DNA from: Fimbriiglobus ruber
Lineage (GTDB): Bacteria; Planctomycetota; Planctomycetia; Gemmatales; Gemmataceae
DNA: 64,000 nt
Direction: 5' to 3'
Assembly: GCF_002197845.1 (NCBI RefSeq)
Contig: NZ_NIDE01000014.1
Span: forward strand, 1,054,001 to 1,118,000
Shown here: positions 44,339-53,265 of the stretch, one piece after another
Numbering within the stretch: position 1 is the stretch's first letter
How the letters are laid out: each line of letters starts with the position of its first letter
Translations under genes and position numbers: made by a program
The notes under the pieces: generated by a model
Told to the model about the DNA's origin: nothing
Databases searched by the model: none
The model's input: only the letters and a program-made list of their open reading frames with translations

Positions 44339-45754
44339 ATGGCCCGGTTTTTCAAATACAAGTCCGTCGCCGACCTCGCGGCCGAAAACGCCCGGCTCGG
44401 CATCGACCTCCGCTTTTCGGACGACTTCTCGCCCCTCGCCGCGCCTGCCACGGTCGGCCCGCAAACGGTTGGCAACCGCTGGTGCATTCACCCGATGGAA
44501 GGCTGCGACGGGGAACCGGACGGGTCGCCGGGCGAGTTGACGTTCCGCCGTTACCAGCGGTTTGGCGGCGGCGGCGCGAAGGTGGTCTGGGGCGAGGCTT
44601 GCGCCGTCACCGACGACGGCCGCGCCAACCCACGGCAGCTCTGGCTCATGGACAAGAACAAGCCGGCCTACGCGCGGCTGGTGGCCGAGTGTCGGGCCGC
44701 CCACCGGGCCGAGAACGGCGACGACGCCGACCTGCTCTTCGGCCTGCAACTCACGCACAGCGGCCGGTACAGCTACCGACGCCCCGTGATCGCCGCCCTC
44801 GACCCGCTCCTCGACCCGCGGACCGTCGCCGACAAGTCCACCGGGGCGACCGTCGGCTCCGACTACCCGCTCGTCACCGACGACGAACTCAAGCGGTTCG
44901 TGGACGACTACGCCCGAACCGCGAAGCTGGCGGCCGAGGTCGGCTTCGACTTCGTGGACGTGAAACAGTGTCACCGATACCTGCTCAACGAATTGCTCGG
45001 TGCCCGTTCGCGACCCGGCCTGTATGGCGGCGACTACGAGAACCGCACCCGACTCGCCCGCGAGATCTTCCAGGCGATCCGCGCCGCGGCCCCGGGCCTG
45101 ATCCTCGCCACCCGGCTCAACGGCTACGACGGCATCCCCTTCCACAAGGAGCCCGACGGGGCGGGCGCGCCGGACGCGCACACGGGCGCGGCCGTCAACG
45201 GCTGGGGCCTGTCCGCGGCCGACCCGCTCGTTCCGGACTTGGCCGAGCCGATCCGCTGGGTCGGCGACATGCAGCGGCTCGGCGTGCGGCTCGTCAACAT
45301 CGCCCTGGGTAACCCCTACGCCCAGCCCCACTTCGGCCGCCCGTTCGAGTATCCGCCGCCGGACGGGTACGAGTCGCCGGAACACCCGCTCGTCGGCGTC
45401 GATCGACACTTCCGCATCGCGGCCGCGATCCAGGCCGCCTACCCGGACCTGCCGATCGTCGGAACGGGGTACAGTTATCTGCAAGAGTTCCTACCCCACG
45501 CCGGGGCGGCGAACGTCCGCGACGGCCGCGTCACCTTCGTCGGCGTCGGCCGCGGCGCCCTCGCGCAGCCCGACTGGGTCCGGCAACTCCGCGCCCACGG
45601 CCGCCTGGACCGGACGCGGGTCTGTCGCACGTTCAGTTACTGCACGGCCCTGATGCGGGCGAAGAACCACCCGTTCGGCCAATACCCGACCGGCTGCCCG
45701 CCGTTCGACAAGGAAGCGTATGGGGCGGTGTGGAAGGAAGTGCGGGGGGAGTGA
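44339..45754 (+). CDS. NADH:flavin oxidoreductase (Old Yellow Enzyme-like)
   Basis: A 471-residue OYE-type flavoprotein: VGNRWCIHPMEGCDGEPDGS, then GGAKVVWGEACAVTDDGRAN, LLFGLQLTHSGRYS and GFDFVDVKQCHRYLLNELLG are the FMN and substrate loops. The region FRIAAAIQAAYPDLPIVGTG and the following GRVTFVGVGRGALAQPDWV bind the FMN phosphate. The tail has several Cys (RVCRTFSYCTALM, then PTGCPPFD), which could be a modified Fe-S site like those of dienoyl-CoA reductases, but the normal spacing is not present. The start at 44339 begins MARFFKYKSVADLAAENARL; upstream open frame is discarded as unlike the family. Confidence 0.88.
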   Translation: MARFFKYKSVADLAAENARLGIDLRFSDDFSPLAAPATVGPQTVGNRWCIHPMEGCDGEPDGSPGELTFRRYQRFGGGGAKVVWGEACAVTDDGRANPRQLWLMDKNKPAYARLVAECRAAHRAENGDDADLLFGLQLTHSGRYSYRRPVIAALDPLLDPRTVADKSTGATVGSDYPLVTDDELKRFVDDYARTAKLAAEVGFDFVDVKQCHRYLLNELLGARSRPGLYGGDYENRTRLAREIFQAIRAAAPGLILATRLNGYDGIPFHKEPDGAGAPDAHTGAAVNGWGLSAADPLVPDLAEPIRWVGDMQRLGVRLVNIALGNPYAQPHFGRPFEYPPPDGYESPEHPLVGVDRHFRIAAAIQAAYPDLPIVGTGYSYLQEFLPHAGAANVRDGRVTFVGVGRGALAQPDWVRQLRAHGRLDRTRVCRTFSYCTALMRAKNHPFGQYPTGCPPFDKEAYGAVWKEVRGE

Positions 45755-45840
45755 AGAAGCGAGATACTATTTTATATTTGCCAGATCCTGATACTGTGCC
45801 CGGAACGCGGCGACGGCTTGCAAGATAGCGCCGCGCCGCC

Positions 45841-46464
45841 TTACCGCCCCTTCGGCCAATAGATCTGGTGAATGTCGGCGCCCTTCGCGGCGTCGTACAG
45901 GCGGGCCTCGACGCCCCACGGCACGTCCGGCGCCACGTCCGCGTACATTTCCTTCCGCCCGGTCGCTTTGACGTGTTCCTGGAATTCGCGGTCGAGATCG
46001 TCCACGGAAACTGTTTTGCCGTCGATCCGGATGACGGGCTTGCCGCCCTCTTCGACGCGCACCGTGACTTTGAACGCGCGATCTTTGATGTCTTCCATCT
46101 TGATCGTCTTGTTGGCAGTCTTCCCTTCCTTGTCGGGTTCCGGCGGGAGTTCGATCGCGCGGCGGAGGGTGGCGTAGGTGGCGGTCAGGATGAAGAAGAT
46201 GAGCAGCACGAGCGCGACGTCGATGAGCGGGTTCATGTCGAGCCGGGTTTCGTCCGGCGGCTCGTTGCTCGGCTGCTCCATCTCCGCCATCGTTTCCGCG
46301 AAGAGCGGGTGGTCCTCGATCGCCGACCACCCGGCGTCGGTCGGCCCGCGGACCTCGTCGGTCGCCTCCCAGTCGCCATCGCGGATGCCTTCAAGCACCC
46401 GCTGGGCGGACGCGACCTCGACGGCGTGCGGGGAACCTTCGTGTCGGACGCGCCAGGTACTCAT
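45841..46464 (-). CDS. ExbD/TolR-like protein with N-terminal GYF-like domain
   Basis: A 207-residue protein. Residues 1-65 (MSTWRVRHEGSPHAVEVASA, then GWSAIEDHPLFAE) form a small GYF_2-like domain, unusual for this family. Then comes RLDMNPLIDVALVLLIFFIL, the single membrane helix with the proton-relay Asp, and a periplasmic tail with FKVTVRVEEGGKPVIRIDGK. It is the last gene of the cluster, separated from its upstream partner by a 331-bp mobile-like element. ExbD works with ExbB to harness proton motive force for envelope work. Confidence 0.85.
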   Translation of the reverse strand: MSTWRVRHEGSPHAVEVASAQRVLEGIRDGDWEATDEVRGPTDAGWSAIEDHPLFAETMAEMEQPSNEPPDETRLDMNPLIDVALVLLIFFILTATYATLRRAIELPPEPDKEGKTANKTIKMEDIKDRAFKVTVRVEEGGKPVIRIDGKTVSVDDLDREFQEHVKATGRKEMYADVAPDVPWGVEARLYDAAKGADIHQIYWPKGR

Positions 46465-46525
46465 GGGATGCGCCTGTATAAGTCGTCAGGTCATCAAGTC
46501 TAGAAGCATCTGTCTTGCCGTTTTC

Positions 46526-46856
46526 CCGCCCCTCCGGGGCGGCCTAACGTAGACCCGGGCGGGAGCCCGGGGACACCGGGCCTGGACTCGGAGCACATCT
46601 AACCCCTGCCGCCGGGGAACGGGGAGTCAGCCCCCGGCGTCCCCGGGCTCCCGCCCTCGTTGTACCCCACAAGTCTGCAACGTCTTTCGTAACAAGATGT
46701 TGCGGAAACGGCATTCGGAAGGCCCAAATCCGCTTCGCCGTTTGGAAAACGCTTGTTTTCCAGGCCATTCGGAAGGGGCATTTTCGCTGCTTCCGACTTA
46801 TGGGGTACAACGAGGGCTCCCGCCCGGGTCTACGTTAGGCCGCCCCGGAGGGGCGG
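46526..46856. mobile_element. 331-bp MITE-like element with 43-bp perfect terminal inverted repeats
   Basis: The arms 46526-46568 and 46814-46856 are exact complements; each contains GGCCTAACGTAGACCCGGGC. Inside, CGTTGTACCCCA and TGGGGTACAACG form a second inverted pair. There is no transposase. The element sits between two exbD-type genes. Its design (long perfect ends, small size, no gene) fits a miniature transposable element or a large REP-type repeat. Confidence 0.82.
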
Positions 46857-46875
46857 AAGAGCGATCGGCGTGCCT

Positions 46876-47595
46876 TTACTTCTTCTCGTTCACTTCCGCG
46901 CCGTAGAACGCGATCTGGTCCTTCGACTTCCGCTTGTCTAATTCCCGGGCGATGTCGCGGACCCAACTGCGGTCCAGTTCCTTGTGGCAGGCGATCCGCA
47001 CCTCGGGCGGCTTCTGGACCTCCTTGAGCCGGGCGTCGAGCCGCCGGAGGACGTCCTCGGGGGTCACGAGGTTGTTGTCTTCGGGGGCCAGCGACTCGCC
47101 GATCCGCAGCGCGAAGTACGTCTCCCCGCTCGCCCGCTTGTCGATCAGGATCGTGAACGCGTCGGCGTCCTTGCTTAGCTCGGACGCATTCTTCATGTCC
47201 GGCACTTCCACCGGCGATAGGGCGGACACGGCCGCCGTCATCATGAAGAAGATCAGCAGCACCAGGCTGATGTCGATCAGCGGGATCATGTCGACGTCGT
47301 CGTCGTCGTCCTCTGCCCGCGACTTGTACTGGACGTCCATCTCGACCGCCTGAAGCTGCTCATACGTGTCGCCGGGTTGCGGGGGCGGGTCGGCCGCGCG
47401 GAAGAGGAAATCGGCGATCCGCGGGTGGTCGCCGGCGCGGAGCCACGGCGCGTTGGCGACGGTCGCGGGGCGGACCTTGTCGTCGGGCGACACCCGGCCC
47501 TGCTCGGCCCACGACGTCACCACGCCGTAGGGGACGCCGCGGTAAACCGTGTCGGCGGCCAGAAACCAGACGTCGTAACTCTCGCCCCGGGCCAT
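46876..47595 (-). CDS. ExbD/TolR-like protein with N-terminal GYF-like domain
   Basis: A 239-residue protein. Residues 1-75 form an extra domain (YDVWFLAADTVYRGVPYGVV, then TSWAEQGRVSPDDKVRP), similar to the one in the downstream exbD. The membrane part is DVDMIPLIDISLVLLIFFMM with the functional Asp. The periplasmic tail has PPEVRIACHKELDRSW. It starts 34 bases after the ExbB-like gene stop, so both are read together. Two ExbD types for one ExbB is common in planctomycetes; the added N-terminal domains are less so. Confidence 0.88.
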   Translation of the reverse strand: MARGESYDVWFLAADTVYRGVPYGVVTSWAEQGRVSPDDKVRPATVANAPWLRAGDHPRIADFLFRAADPPPQPGDTYEQLQAVEMDVQYKSRAEDDDDDVDMIPLIDISLVLLIFFMMTAAVSALSPVEVPDMKNASELSKDADAFTILIDKRASGETYFALRIGESLAPEDNNLVTPEDVLRRLDARLKEVQKPPEVRIACHKELDRSWVRDIARELDKRKSKDQIAFYGAEVNEKK

Positions 47596-47628
47596 GTGCG
47601 GTACCTGCGGTGGGAGAACAAGGGGCCG

Positions 47629-48324
47629 TCAGTTCCGCTCGACTCGGGCGATCGGTGGGGCGACCGGCGGGGCCACCCGCCCGGCGGCTTCGGACTGGGA
47701 CTTGGTGTTCTGCACCAGCACGATCAGCTTCTGTGCGGACGCCTTCATTTTCAGCTCGAACCGGTGAATCCAGTCTTTGAAAAGGACGTGGAAGAAGACG
47801 AGCGGGATGGCCGTCATCAGCCCCATCGCGGTCGCGAACAGGGCGAGGCCGATCGACCCGGCGTACCCGGCCATGCCCTTCGGGTTGTTGCTCTGGGCCG
47901 ACATCGCGTTGAACGTGTTGATCATCGAGATGACGGTCCCGAGCAGGCCGACCATCGTGGAGATTTTGGCGATGGCCAGGATCGGGGCGAGCAGGAAGTT
48001 GAGCCGCGGGACGATCTCCAGTTCCATCGCGCTGGCCATGCTCCGCCGCATCGCCGCCACCCCCTGCTCGGCCGCTTCGAGCCCGGCCACGAACAGCACG
48101 CTCGGGATCAGCCCCTTCTCCTCCCGGCAGAGGGCGACGGCCGCCTTGACGCCCTTCCGCTTCAGGTTCTCCTGAATGTCCGGCATCAACTCGTCGAGGT
48201 TCGACTTCGCGGACATGTTGAGCAGGAATCGCCACGAGACCAGGGCGAACGCGGCGAGCGACATGAGCGTCATCGGGGCCGCGAAGTACCACTCGTTGAC
48301 GAAAAAGTTGGTAAGCGCTTGCAT
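47629..48324 (-). CDS. ExbB/TolQ/MotA-type proton channel protein
   Basis: A 231-residue three-helix membrane protein. FAAPMTLMSLAAFALVSWRF is the first helix. ISTMVGLLGTVISMINTFNA carries the typical GLLGTV motif. GLALFATAMGLMTAIPLVFF is the third helix with the conserved Thr-x-x-x-Gly pattern. Between the first two is a long cytoplasmic loop. It is the first gene of the ExbB-ExbD-ExbD group and with them forms an energy-transducing envelope complex; no TonB gene is nearby. Confidence 0.9.
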   Translation of the reverse strand: MQALTNFFVNEWYFAAPMTLMSLAAFALVSWRFLLNMSAKSNLDELMPDIQENLKRKGVKAAVALCREEKGLIPSVLFVAGLEAAEQGVAAMRRSMASAMELEIVPRLNFLLAPILAIAKISTMVGLLGTVISMINTFNAMSAQSNNPKGMAGYAGSIGLALFATAMGLMTAIPLVFFHVLFKDWIHRFELKMKASAQKLIVLVQNTKSQSEAAGRVAPPVAPPIARVERN

Positions 48325-48603
48325 ACAGTGCTGCCCGTGGCGGGTGGGAGGTGGTCCCAGGCGACAATACTTACATACATTAGGTCAACGCGCGAACAAA
48401 GGACCGCGTGAGCGACAAACCGGGCGGCCCCGCTCTCGATCAAGTGGTGAACCGGAAAAATCGGTCTACCCGTCGCGTGCCAACGCCGTCGCCGGCGACC
48501 CGGATACAATCCGATATAGGGCGGCCCGGGACAGTGATCCTACGAGCCGGCGACGATGGGGCGAGACCCGCGGCCATACCCCAAGGATGTGGGAGCAGAC
48601 GAT

Positions 48604-49323
48604 ATGCCCGGTCGGTTCACCGGATTCGGGGCGGATTCTTACGCCTTCCTCCGCGGGCTCGCCGAGAGCCAGAGCCGGGACTGGTTCCAGCGCAACCGGG
48701 AGACTTACGAGACCCACCTACGCGGCCCGCTGGGCGACCTGGTGGAACACGTCGCGGCTGTTTACAAGAAAAAGAAAATCCCCCTGATCGGCACCCGGGA
48801 AAAATCGCTGTTTCGTATCTACCGCAATTTGCGGTTCTCCAAGGACAAGACGCCGTACAAGACGTTCGTCAGCGCCATCTGGTCGCGGGACGGCGGGCGG
48901 GGCAGCGACGGCATCATTTACGTCCACATCGACCCGGCCGGGTCGTTCCTCGCGGCCGGGCACTACCAGTCCGAACCGCCCGTACTGGCCGCGCTCCGCG
49001 GGGCGATTCGCGACAATCCGGCCGGATTCCGCAAGATGATCGCTGCGTTAGCGAAGAAAGACTTGGTGATGAAGCGGGACGATGTCGCGTCCCGCGTCCC
49101 CCGCGGGTTCGAGGACGTTGAGGCGGACGACCTGAAGGACGCGCTCAAACTCAAGTCGTTCATCGTCAGCCGCCCGGTCGACGAAGACGAGGTTCGGACG
49201 CCCGATTTCGTCGACACGGTCCTCACGTTTACAACCGACGTCATGCCTTTGCTGAAGTTCGGCTGGACCGCGACCGCCGACCTGACCCCCACGACGCCCC
49301 CGGACGGACCGGCCGATGATTGA
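48604..49323 (+). CDS. DUF2461-family protein
   Basis: A 239-residue cytoplasmic protein starting MPGRFTGFGADSYAFLRGLA (GGGAG about 9 bases upstream). Visible family features are WFQRNRETYE, FRIYRNLRFSKDKTPYKTFV, IYVHIDPAGSFLAAGHYQSE and PRGFEDVEADDL. DUF2461 has no assigned role, though it often neighbours membrane transport or lipid genes. Its stop overlaps the next ATG by 8 bases, so it is coupled to the ABC transporter ATPase gene. Confidence 0.88.
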   Translation: MPGRFTGFGADSYAFLRGLAESQSRDWFQRNRETYETHLRGPLGDLVEHVAAVYKKKKIPLIGTREKSLFRIYRNLRFSKDKTPYKTFVSAIWSRDGGRGSDGIIYVHIDPAGSFLAAGHYQSEPPVLAALRGAIRDNPAGFRKMIAALAKKDLVMKRDDVASRVPRGFEDVEADDLKDALKLKSFIVSRPVDEDEVRTPDFVDTVLTFTTDVMPLLKFGWTATADLTPTTPPDGPADD

Positions 49324-50005
49324 ACTGATCGACGCGACCAAGACCTACGAACAAGGGCGGCGCGTCGTGAACGCGGTCCGCGGGGTCACGCTCGGCGTGA
49401 CCGGCGGGGAGTTCGTGACCATCATGGGGCCGTCCGGGTCCGGGAAGTCGACGCTCATGCACCTCATGGGCGCCCTCGACACGCCCACCACCGGCCGGGC
49501 CGTCTTCCAGGGGCAAGACCTCCAAACCATGACCGACACGCAACGGTCGCTCCTCCGCCGCACGCGGATCGGCTTCGTCTTCCAGGCGTTCAACCTGCTG
49601 CCGACGCTCACGGCCGCGGAAAACGTCGCGCTGCCGCTCTTACTCGGCGGAACGCCCCGCAAGGACGCGATCAATCGCGCGTGCGGGTGCCTGGAACGGG
49701 TCGGACTGGTCCACCGGGCCGAACACTTCCCGGAGGAGATGTCGGGCGGCGAAATGCAACGGGTGGCCGTCGCCCGGGCGCTTATCGCCGACCCGGACGC
49801 CGTCTTGTGCGACGAGCCGACGGGAAATCTGGACACGGCGAACAGCCGCGAAATCCTCACCCTTTTGGCCGGCCTGCCGGAACCGGGCCGCCGGGCCGTC
49901 GTCGTAGTTACGCACGACCCCACGGCCGCCGGGTACGGCACCCGCCTCGTCAAAATCCGCGACGGCCTGGTGGAGGCCGACGAACCCGTGCGGCGGGCGG
50001 GTTGA
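49316..50005 (+). CDS. ABC transporter ATP-binding protein (LolD/MacB type)
   Basis: A 229-residue ATPase: Walker A GPSGSGKSTLM, Q-loop FVFQAFNLLPTLTAAENV, signature MSGGEMQRVAVARALI and Walker B AVLCDEPTGNLD, followed by the switch His in VVVTHDPTAA. This is the LolD/MacB/FtsE-like family that pairs with FtsX-domain permeases. It overlaps the DUF2461 gene and precedes such a permease by 210 bases. Confidence 0.93.
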   Translation: MIELIDATKTYEQGRRVVNAVRGVTLGVTGGEFVTIMGPSGSGKSTLMHLMGALDTPTTGRAVFQGQDLQTMTDTQRSLLRRTRIGFVFQAFNLLPTLTAAENVALPLLLGGTPRKDAINRACGCLERVGLVHRAEHFPEEMSGGEMQRVAVARALIADPDAVLCDEPTGNLDTANSREILTLLAGLPEPGRRAVVVVTHDPTAAGYGTRLVKIRDGLVEADEPVRRAG

Positions 50006-50155
50006 AGATCGAGCGAAGTGTCTGGTGGGACAACGTGCTTGCCTGCCCAAGAGACCGCCGGGACGGCGGCCCCACCATATTCAGCAAAATTGACGGACAA
50101 AGTCGTCCGACTCGGCTGACGGTCCGTTTTCAAACGGGCTGGACGTCCGACCTTG

Positions 50156-50161
50156 TATAAT
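50156..50161 (+). promoter_or_regulatory. Possible -10 box for the FtsX-type permease
   Basis: TATAAT within CTTGTATAATTT, 54 bases before the permease ATG. No well-spaced -35 is seen. It would let the permease be transcribed apart from the ATPase gene. Confidence 0.35.
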
Positions 50162-50214
50162 TTACAAGTCACTCCCGCAGTTCTCACCGGACCCAGGACG
50201 CCCCCGCGGAACGC

Positions 50215-52893
50215 ATGATGCCTCCACTGTACCGACTCCTGAGTCTCCGCTATCTCGTTCACCGGTGGGACCGCGCCGCGCTGATCGTCGCGAGTATCGC
50301 GATCGGGGTCGCCACGCTCGTTTCTTCCCGCATCTTAAATCAGTGCCTCGAAACCGCAGCTTCCCAAACGACGACCCCGCTCGGTGGTAGCGACCTGTAC
50401 GTCTCCAACGGCGAACTCGGCGTCCTGCGAACGGTCGCCGACGACATCCGGGCGGCCCAGATACCCGGCGTGAAGTCGGTCCAGCCACTGGTCGTCGAGC
50501 GGGTGTACGTGGCCGGCGGTGACAACCGGGCAGCCGTGCTGGTCGGGGCCGAGTTGTCGCTGCACGTCCTCGACAGCGACAACCCGTTTAAAGCCAGGTT
50601 CGTCCGGACTTTGGAGAACAACTGGACCACCGCCCGGCTCGCTCTGACGCGCCGGCTGGTGGTACTGAGCAAGGCACTGTTCGACGACTGGACCACCCGG
50701 AGGACCGGGCCGGAAGACCCGTTCGTGGTCAAGTACGGGACGCGCGAGGTCGAATGCCTGCCGATCGGGTACATCGAGTACGAAGACGGGTCGCCGATGG
50801 CCGCGCTCGGGCGGAACGTGGTCGGGATGGAGATCGGGCAGGCCGCCCGGTTCGTCCGCCCCGGCCCGCCCCCGGCCGCCGCGGCGCTGGTCGGCGGGTC
50901 GGCGTCCGAGGCAGCGTGGGACACCTTCGCGCCGATCCGGGTGAACCGGATCGACATCGTGCTGGAACCGGGTGCCGACGCCATTGCGGCCCAGCTAGCC
51001 GTCCGCGCGGTGACCGCGGACCGGGCGATCGTGAAGACCCCGTCCGCCCAGGGGCAGTCGACCCAGGAGATCGTCAGCGGCCTCCAGATCGGCTTCGCCC
51101 TCTGCTCGGCCGGCGCGATGATCGTCGGCCTGTTCCTCGTTTATAACGCGCTGTCGGTGACGGTGGCCGAGCGGCGGCACGACATCGGCATCCTGCGGTC
51201 GCTCGGGGCGACGCGGTGGCAGATCGTCTGGCTGTTCGGGTCGATGGCCCTGGTTCTCGGCTTGCTCGGGGCGGCGTGTGGGGTGCCGGTCGGCATCGTG
51301 ATGGCCCGGACGATCCTCGGCCAGTTCCGCGAGGAACTCGGCGCGATGTTCGTGAACCCCTCGGCCGACCCCGCCTGGCCGACCCTGGCGACGCTCGTGC
51401 TAGCGGTCCTGGCCGGGGTGGCGACGGCCGTGTTCGCGGCCCTCATCCCGGCCGTCCAGGCGGCGACGCAAGACCCGGCCGACGCGGTCCGCCGGGTACC
51501 CGGCGTGGCCGGCGGCGTATGGAAGCTGGCCCACCGGGCGGCGTGCAGCGCGCTGATCGCCGGCGGCGTCGCCATGATCCTGACCCGGCACGACCTGCCG
51601 CCGCGGGTCGGCTCGTTCGGCGGGCTGATGTTCGCCCTCGTGGGGTTGCTCCTGGCCGCCCCGATCATCGTCAGCCTGCTCGTCCGGTTCACGCACCCGC
51701 TCCTCCGCCGAGTCCTCCCGATCGAGGCCCGGCTCGCGGCCGACAACATGATCCGGTCGCCCGGGCGGACCGGCGTGGTGATCGGCGCGCTGGCGGCCGG
51801 CGTCGCGGTGATGGTCCAGACGGCCGGGGTCGGCCGGAGTAACGAGGAGCCGGTCGTCCGCTGGCTCGACGAGGTGATTCAAGCCGACCGGTTCGTGTTC
51901 GCCGGGAACCTGACCGAAGCCGCCAGCTCGCAGACGCCGATGGACTCTCACGTCCGCGAGGAGTTGGCCCGTCTGCCGGGAGTCGAGGGGGTAGTGGGGA
52001 TTCGCTACATCCGCCCCGAGTACAACGGGACGGTCGTATTCATGGTGGCGATCGACGCACTGTCGTATGCCGAGGAGACGGTCAAGCGCGTTCCCGGCAA
52101 CAAGGAAGGGCTGGCCAAGCTGCACGCCCTGCCACGGGGCAACGTGATCCTCGTGTCGGAGAACTTCGCCCTCAAACACGGCATCAAGCCCGGGGACACG
52201 GTCACGCTGCCCGGCCCGCGGGGGCCGGTCGCGCTCACGGTTCTGGACACGATTCGCGACTACTCGTGGACCCGCGGGACGATCTTCATCGACCGCGCCG
52301 TGTACGCGGCCCTCTTCCAGGACTACCTCGTGGACGTGTTCCACGTCTACCTGTCCGCCGGCGCCGGCGGGGCGGCTGGCGAGAGTACGGCCGGCGGCGA
52401 CGCGGTCGCGACCTTCGCGGCCAACCGCGGCCTGAACGTGCAGGACCGCCCGACGCTGCGGCGGTTCCTGGCGGAACTCATCAACCGCGTCTACACGCTG
52501 GCGTTCCTTCAGCAGATCGTGGTCGGCGTGGTGGCCGCGCTGGGCGTGGTGACGGCCCTGCTCATCTCGGTCCTCCAGCGGAAGCGCGAACTCGGCCTGT
52601 TACTCGCGGTCGGGGCGACCCCGGGACAGGTGGTCCGCACGGTACTGGCCGAGGCGGTGTTGATGGGCGCGTTCGGCACGGTCCTGGGCGTGCTGTTCGG
52701 CCTGCCGATGGAGTGGTACATCCTGCGGGTGGTGCTGGTCGAGGAGTCCGGCTTCGTCTTCGACCTGATCGTCCCGTGGCGGCAGGGGATCGGCATCGCC
52801 GTCGGCGCCGTGGCGGTTGCCACGTTGGCTGGGTTACTGCCAGCGCTGCACGCGATCCGCACGCGGATCACGGACGCGATCGCGTATGAGTAA
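50215..52893 (+). CDS. ABC transporter permease with two FtsX domains
   Basis: An 892-residue membrane protein. The first helix is AALIVASIAIGVATLVSSRI, followed by an exported MacB-like periplasmic domain with VKSVQPLVVERVYVAGGDNR. The first FtsX core is at MIVGLFLVYNALSVTVAERR, then HDIGILRSLGATRWQIVWLF. A middle pair of helices is followed by a second exported domain (SYAEETVKRVPGNKEGLAKL). A second FtsX core ends the protein, at VVGVVAALGVVTALLISVLQ, then RKRELGLLLAVGATPGQVVR. Duplicated FtsX domains suggest it works as one chain with the ATPase at 49316. Likely cargo: lipoproteins, lipids or a secreted factor. Confidence 0.92.
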   Translation: MMPPLYRLLSLRYLVHRWDRAALIVASIAIGVATLVSSRILNQCLETAASQTTTPLGGSDLYVSNGELGVLRTVADDIRAAQIPGVKSVQPLVVERVYVAGGDNRAAVLVGAELSLHVLDSDNPFKARFVRTLENNWTTARLALTRRLVVLSKALFDDWTTRRTGPEDPFVVKYGTREVECLPIGYIEYEDGSPMAALGRNVVGMEIGQAARFVRPGPPPAAAALVGGSASEAAWDTFAPIRVNRIDIVLEPGADAIAAQLAVRAVTADRAIVKTPSAQGQSTQEIVSGLQIGFALCSAGAMIVGLFLVYNALSVTVAERRHDIGILRSLGATRWQIVWLFGSMALVLGLLGAACGVPVGIVMARTILGQFREELGAMFVNPSADPAWPTLATLVLAVLAGVATAVFAALIPAVQAATQDPADAVRRVPGVAGGVWKLAHRAACSALIAGGVAMILTRHDLPPRVGSFGGLMFALVGLLLAAPIIVSLLVRFTHPLLRRVLPIEARLAADNMIRSPGRTGVVIGALAAGVAVMVQTAGVGRSNEEPVVRWLDEVIQADRFVFAGNLTEAASSQTPMDSHVREELARLPGVEGVVGIRYIRPEYNGTVVFMVAIDALSYAEETVKRVPGNKEGLAKLHALPRGNVILVSENFALKHGIKPGDTVTLPGPRGPVALTVLDTIRDYSWTRGTIFIDRAVYAALFQDYLVDVFHVYLSAGAGGAAGESTAGGDAVATFAANRGLNVQDRPTLRRFLAELINRVYTLAFLQQIVVGVVAALGVVTALLISVLQRKRELGLLLAVGATPGQVVRTVLAEAVLMGAFGTVLGVLFGLPMEWYILRVVLVEESGFVFDLIVPWRQGIGIAVGAVAVATLAGLLPALHAIRTRITDAIAYE

Positions 52894-53265
52894 CGGGGAC
52901 GGAGTCGGGGCGAGTTCAAATCCCGTCGCCCCGACTTGAAACAACAACAGCTCTTCGCCGACCTTCAGCGGCGAGTTGTTTCTCGTTTGGCGCCCAAGCG
53001 TTACGCTCGATTTGCAGCGCGGTCAATCCGGTTCAGCGCGCCAGCAGAATTCGGCGCGGCGGCGCGATGAGCGCCTGCAACTGATTTCATGACAGTAGCT
53101 TGCGGCGTTCAAATCCAGTCGCCATCTTCGCAGCAATTGACTGATTCCGATGAACGGCAGTCGCGCGCTGGGGGTACGCCTGAGAACGCGAGTCGGCGTG
53201 TCGGACCGCGCCACCTCTTGGCGTCAGGGAACGAAAGAAAGCCGTGAGGCTACTGGGCTTGCCAC
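52894..53265. other. Intergenic region with hairpin after the permease gene
   Basis: About 370 bases between convergent genes. A 10-base stem (GTCGGGGCGA) at 52904-52935 lies 11 bases past the permease stop and probably terminates it. The remainder shows no gene. Confidence 0.55.

Noticed and set aside
46544-46810. Minus-strand open frame inside the 331-bp element
   Set aside because: It reads through the inverted arms, lacks a start signal and resembles no protein.
52904-52935. Sequence resembling the T-arm and acceptor end of a tRNA (GTTCAAATCCCGTCGCCCC)
   Set aside because: The arm does not pair as a proper T-stem and no anticodon or D-arm is found upstream, which is the end of the permease gene. 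It fits a terminator hairpin better.
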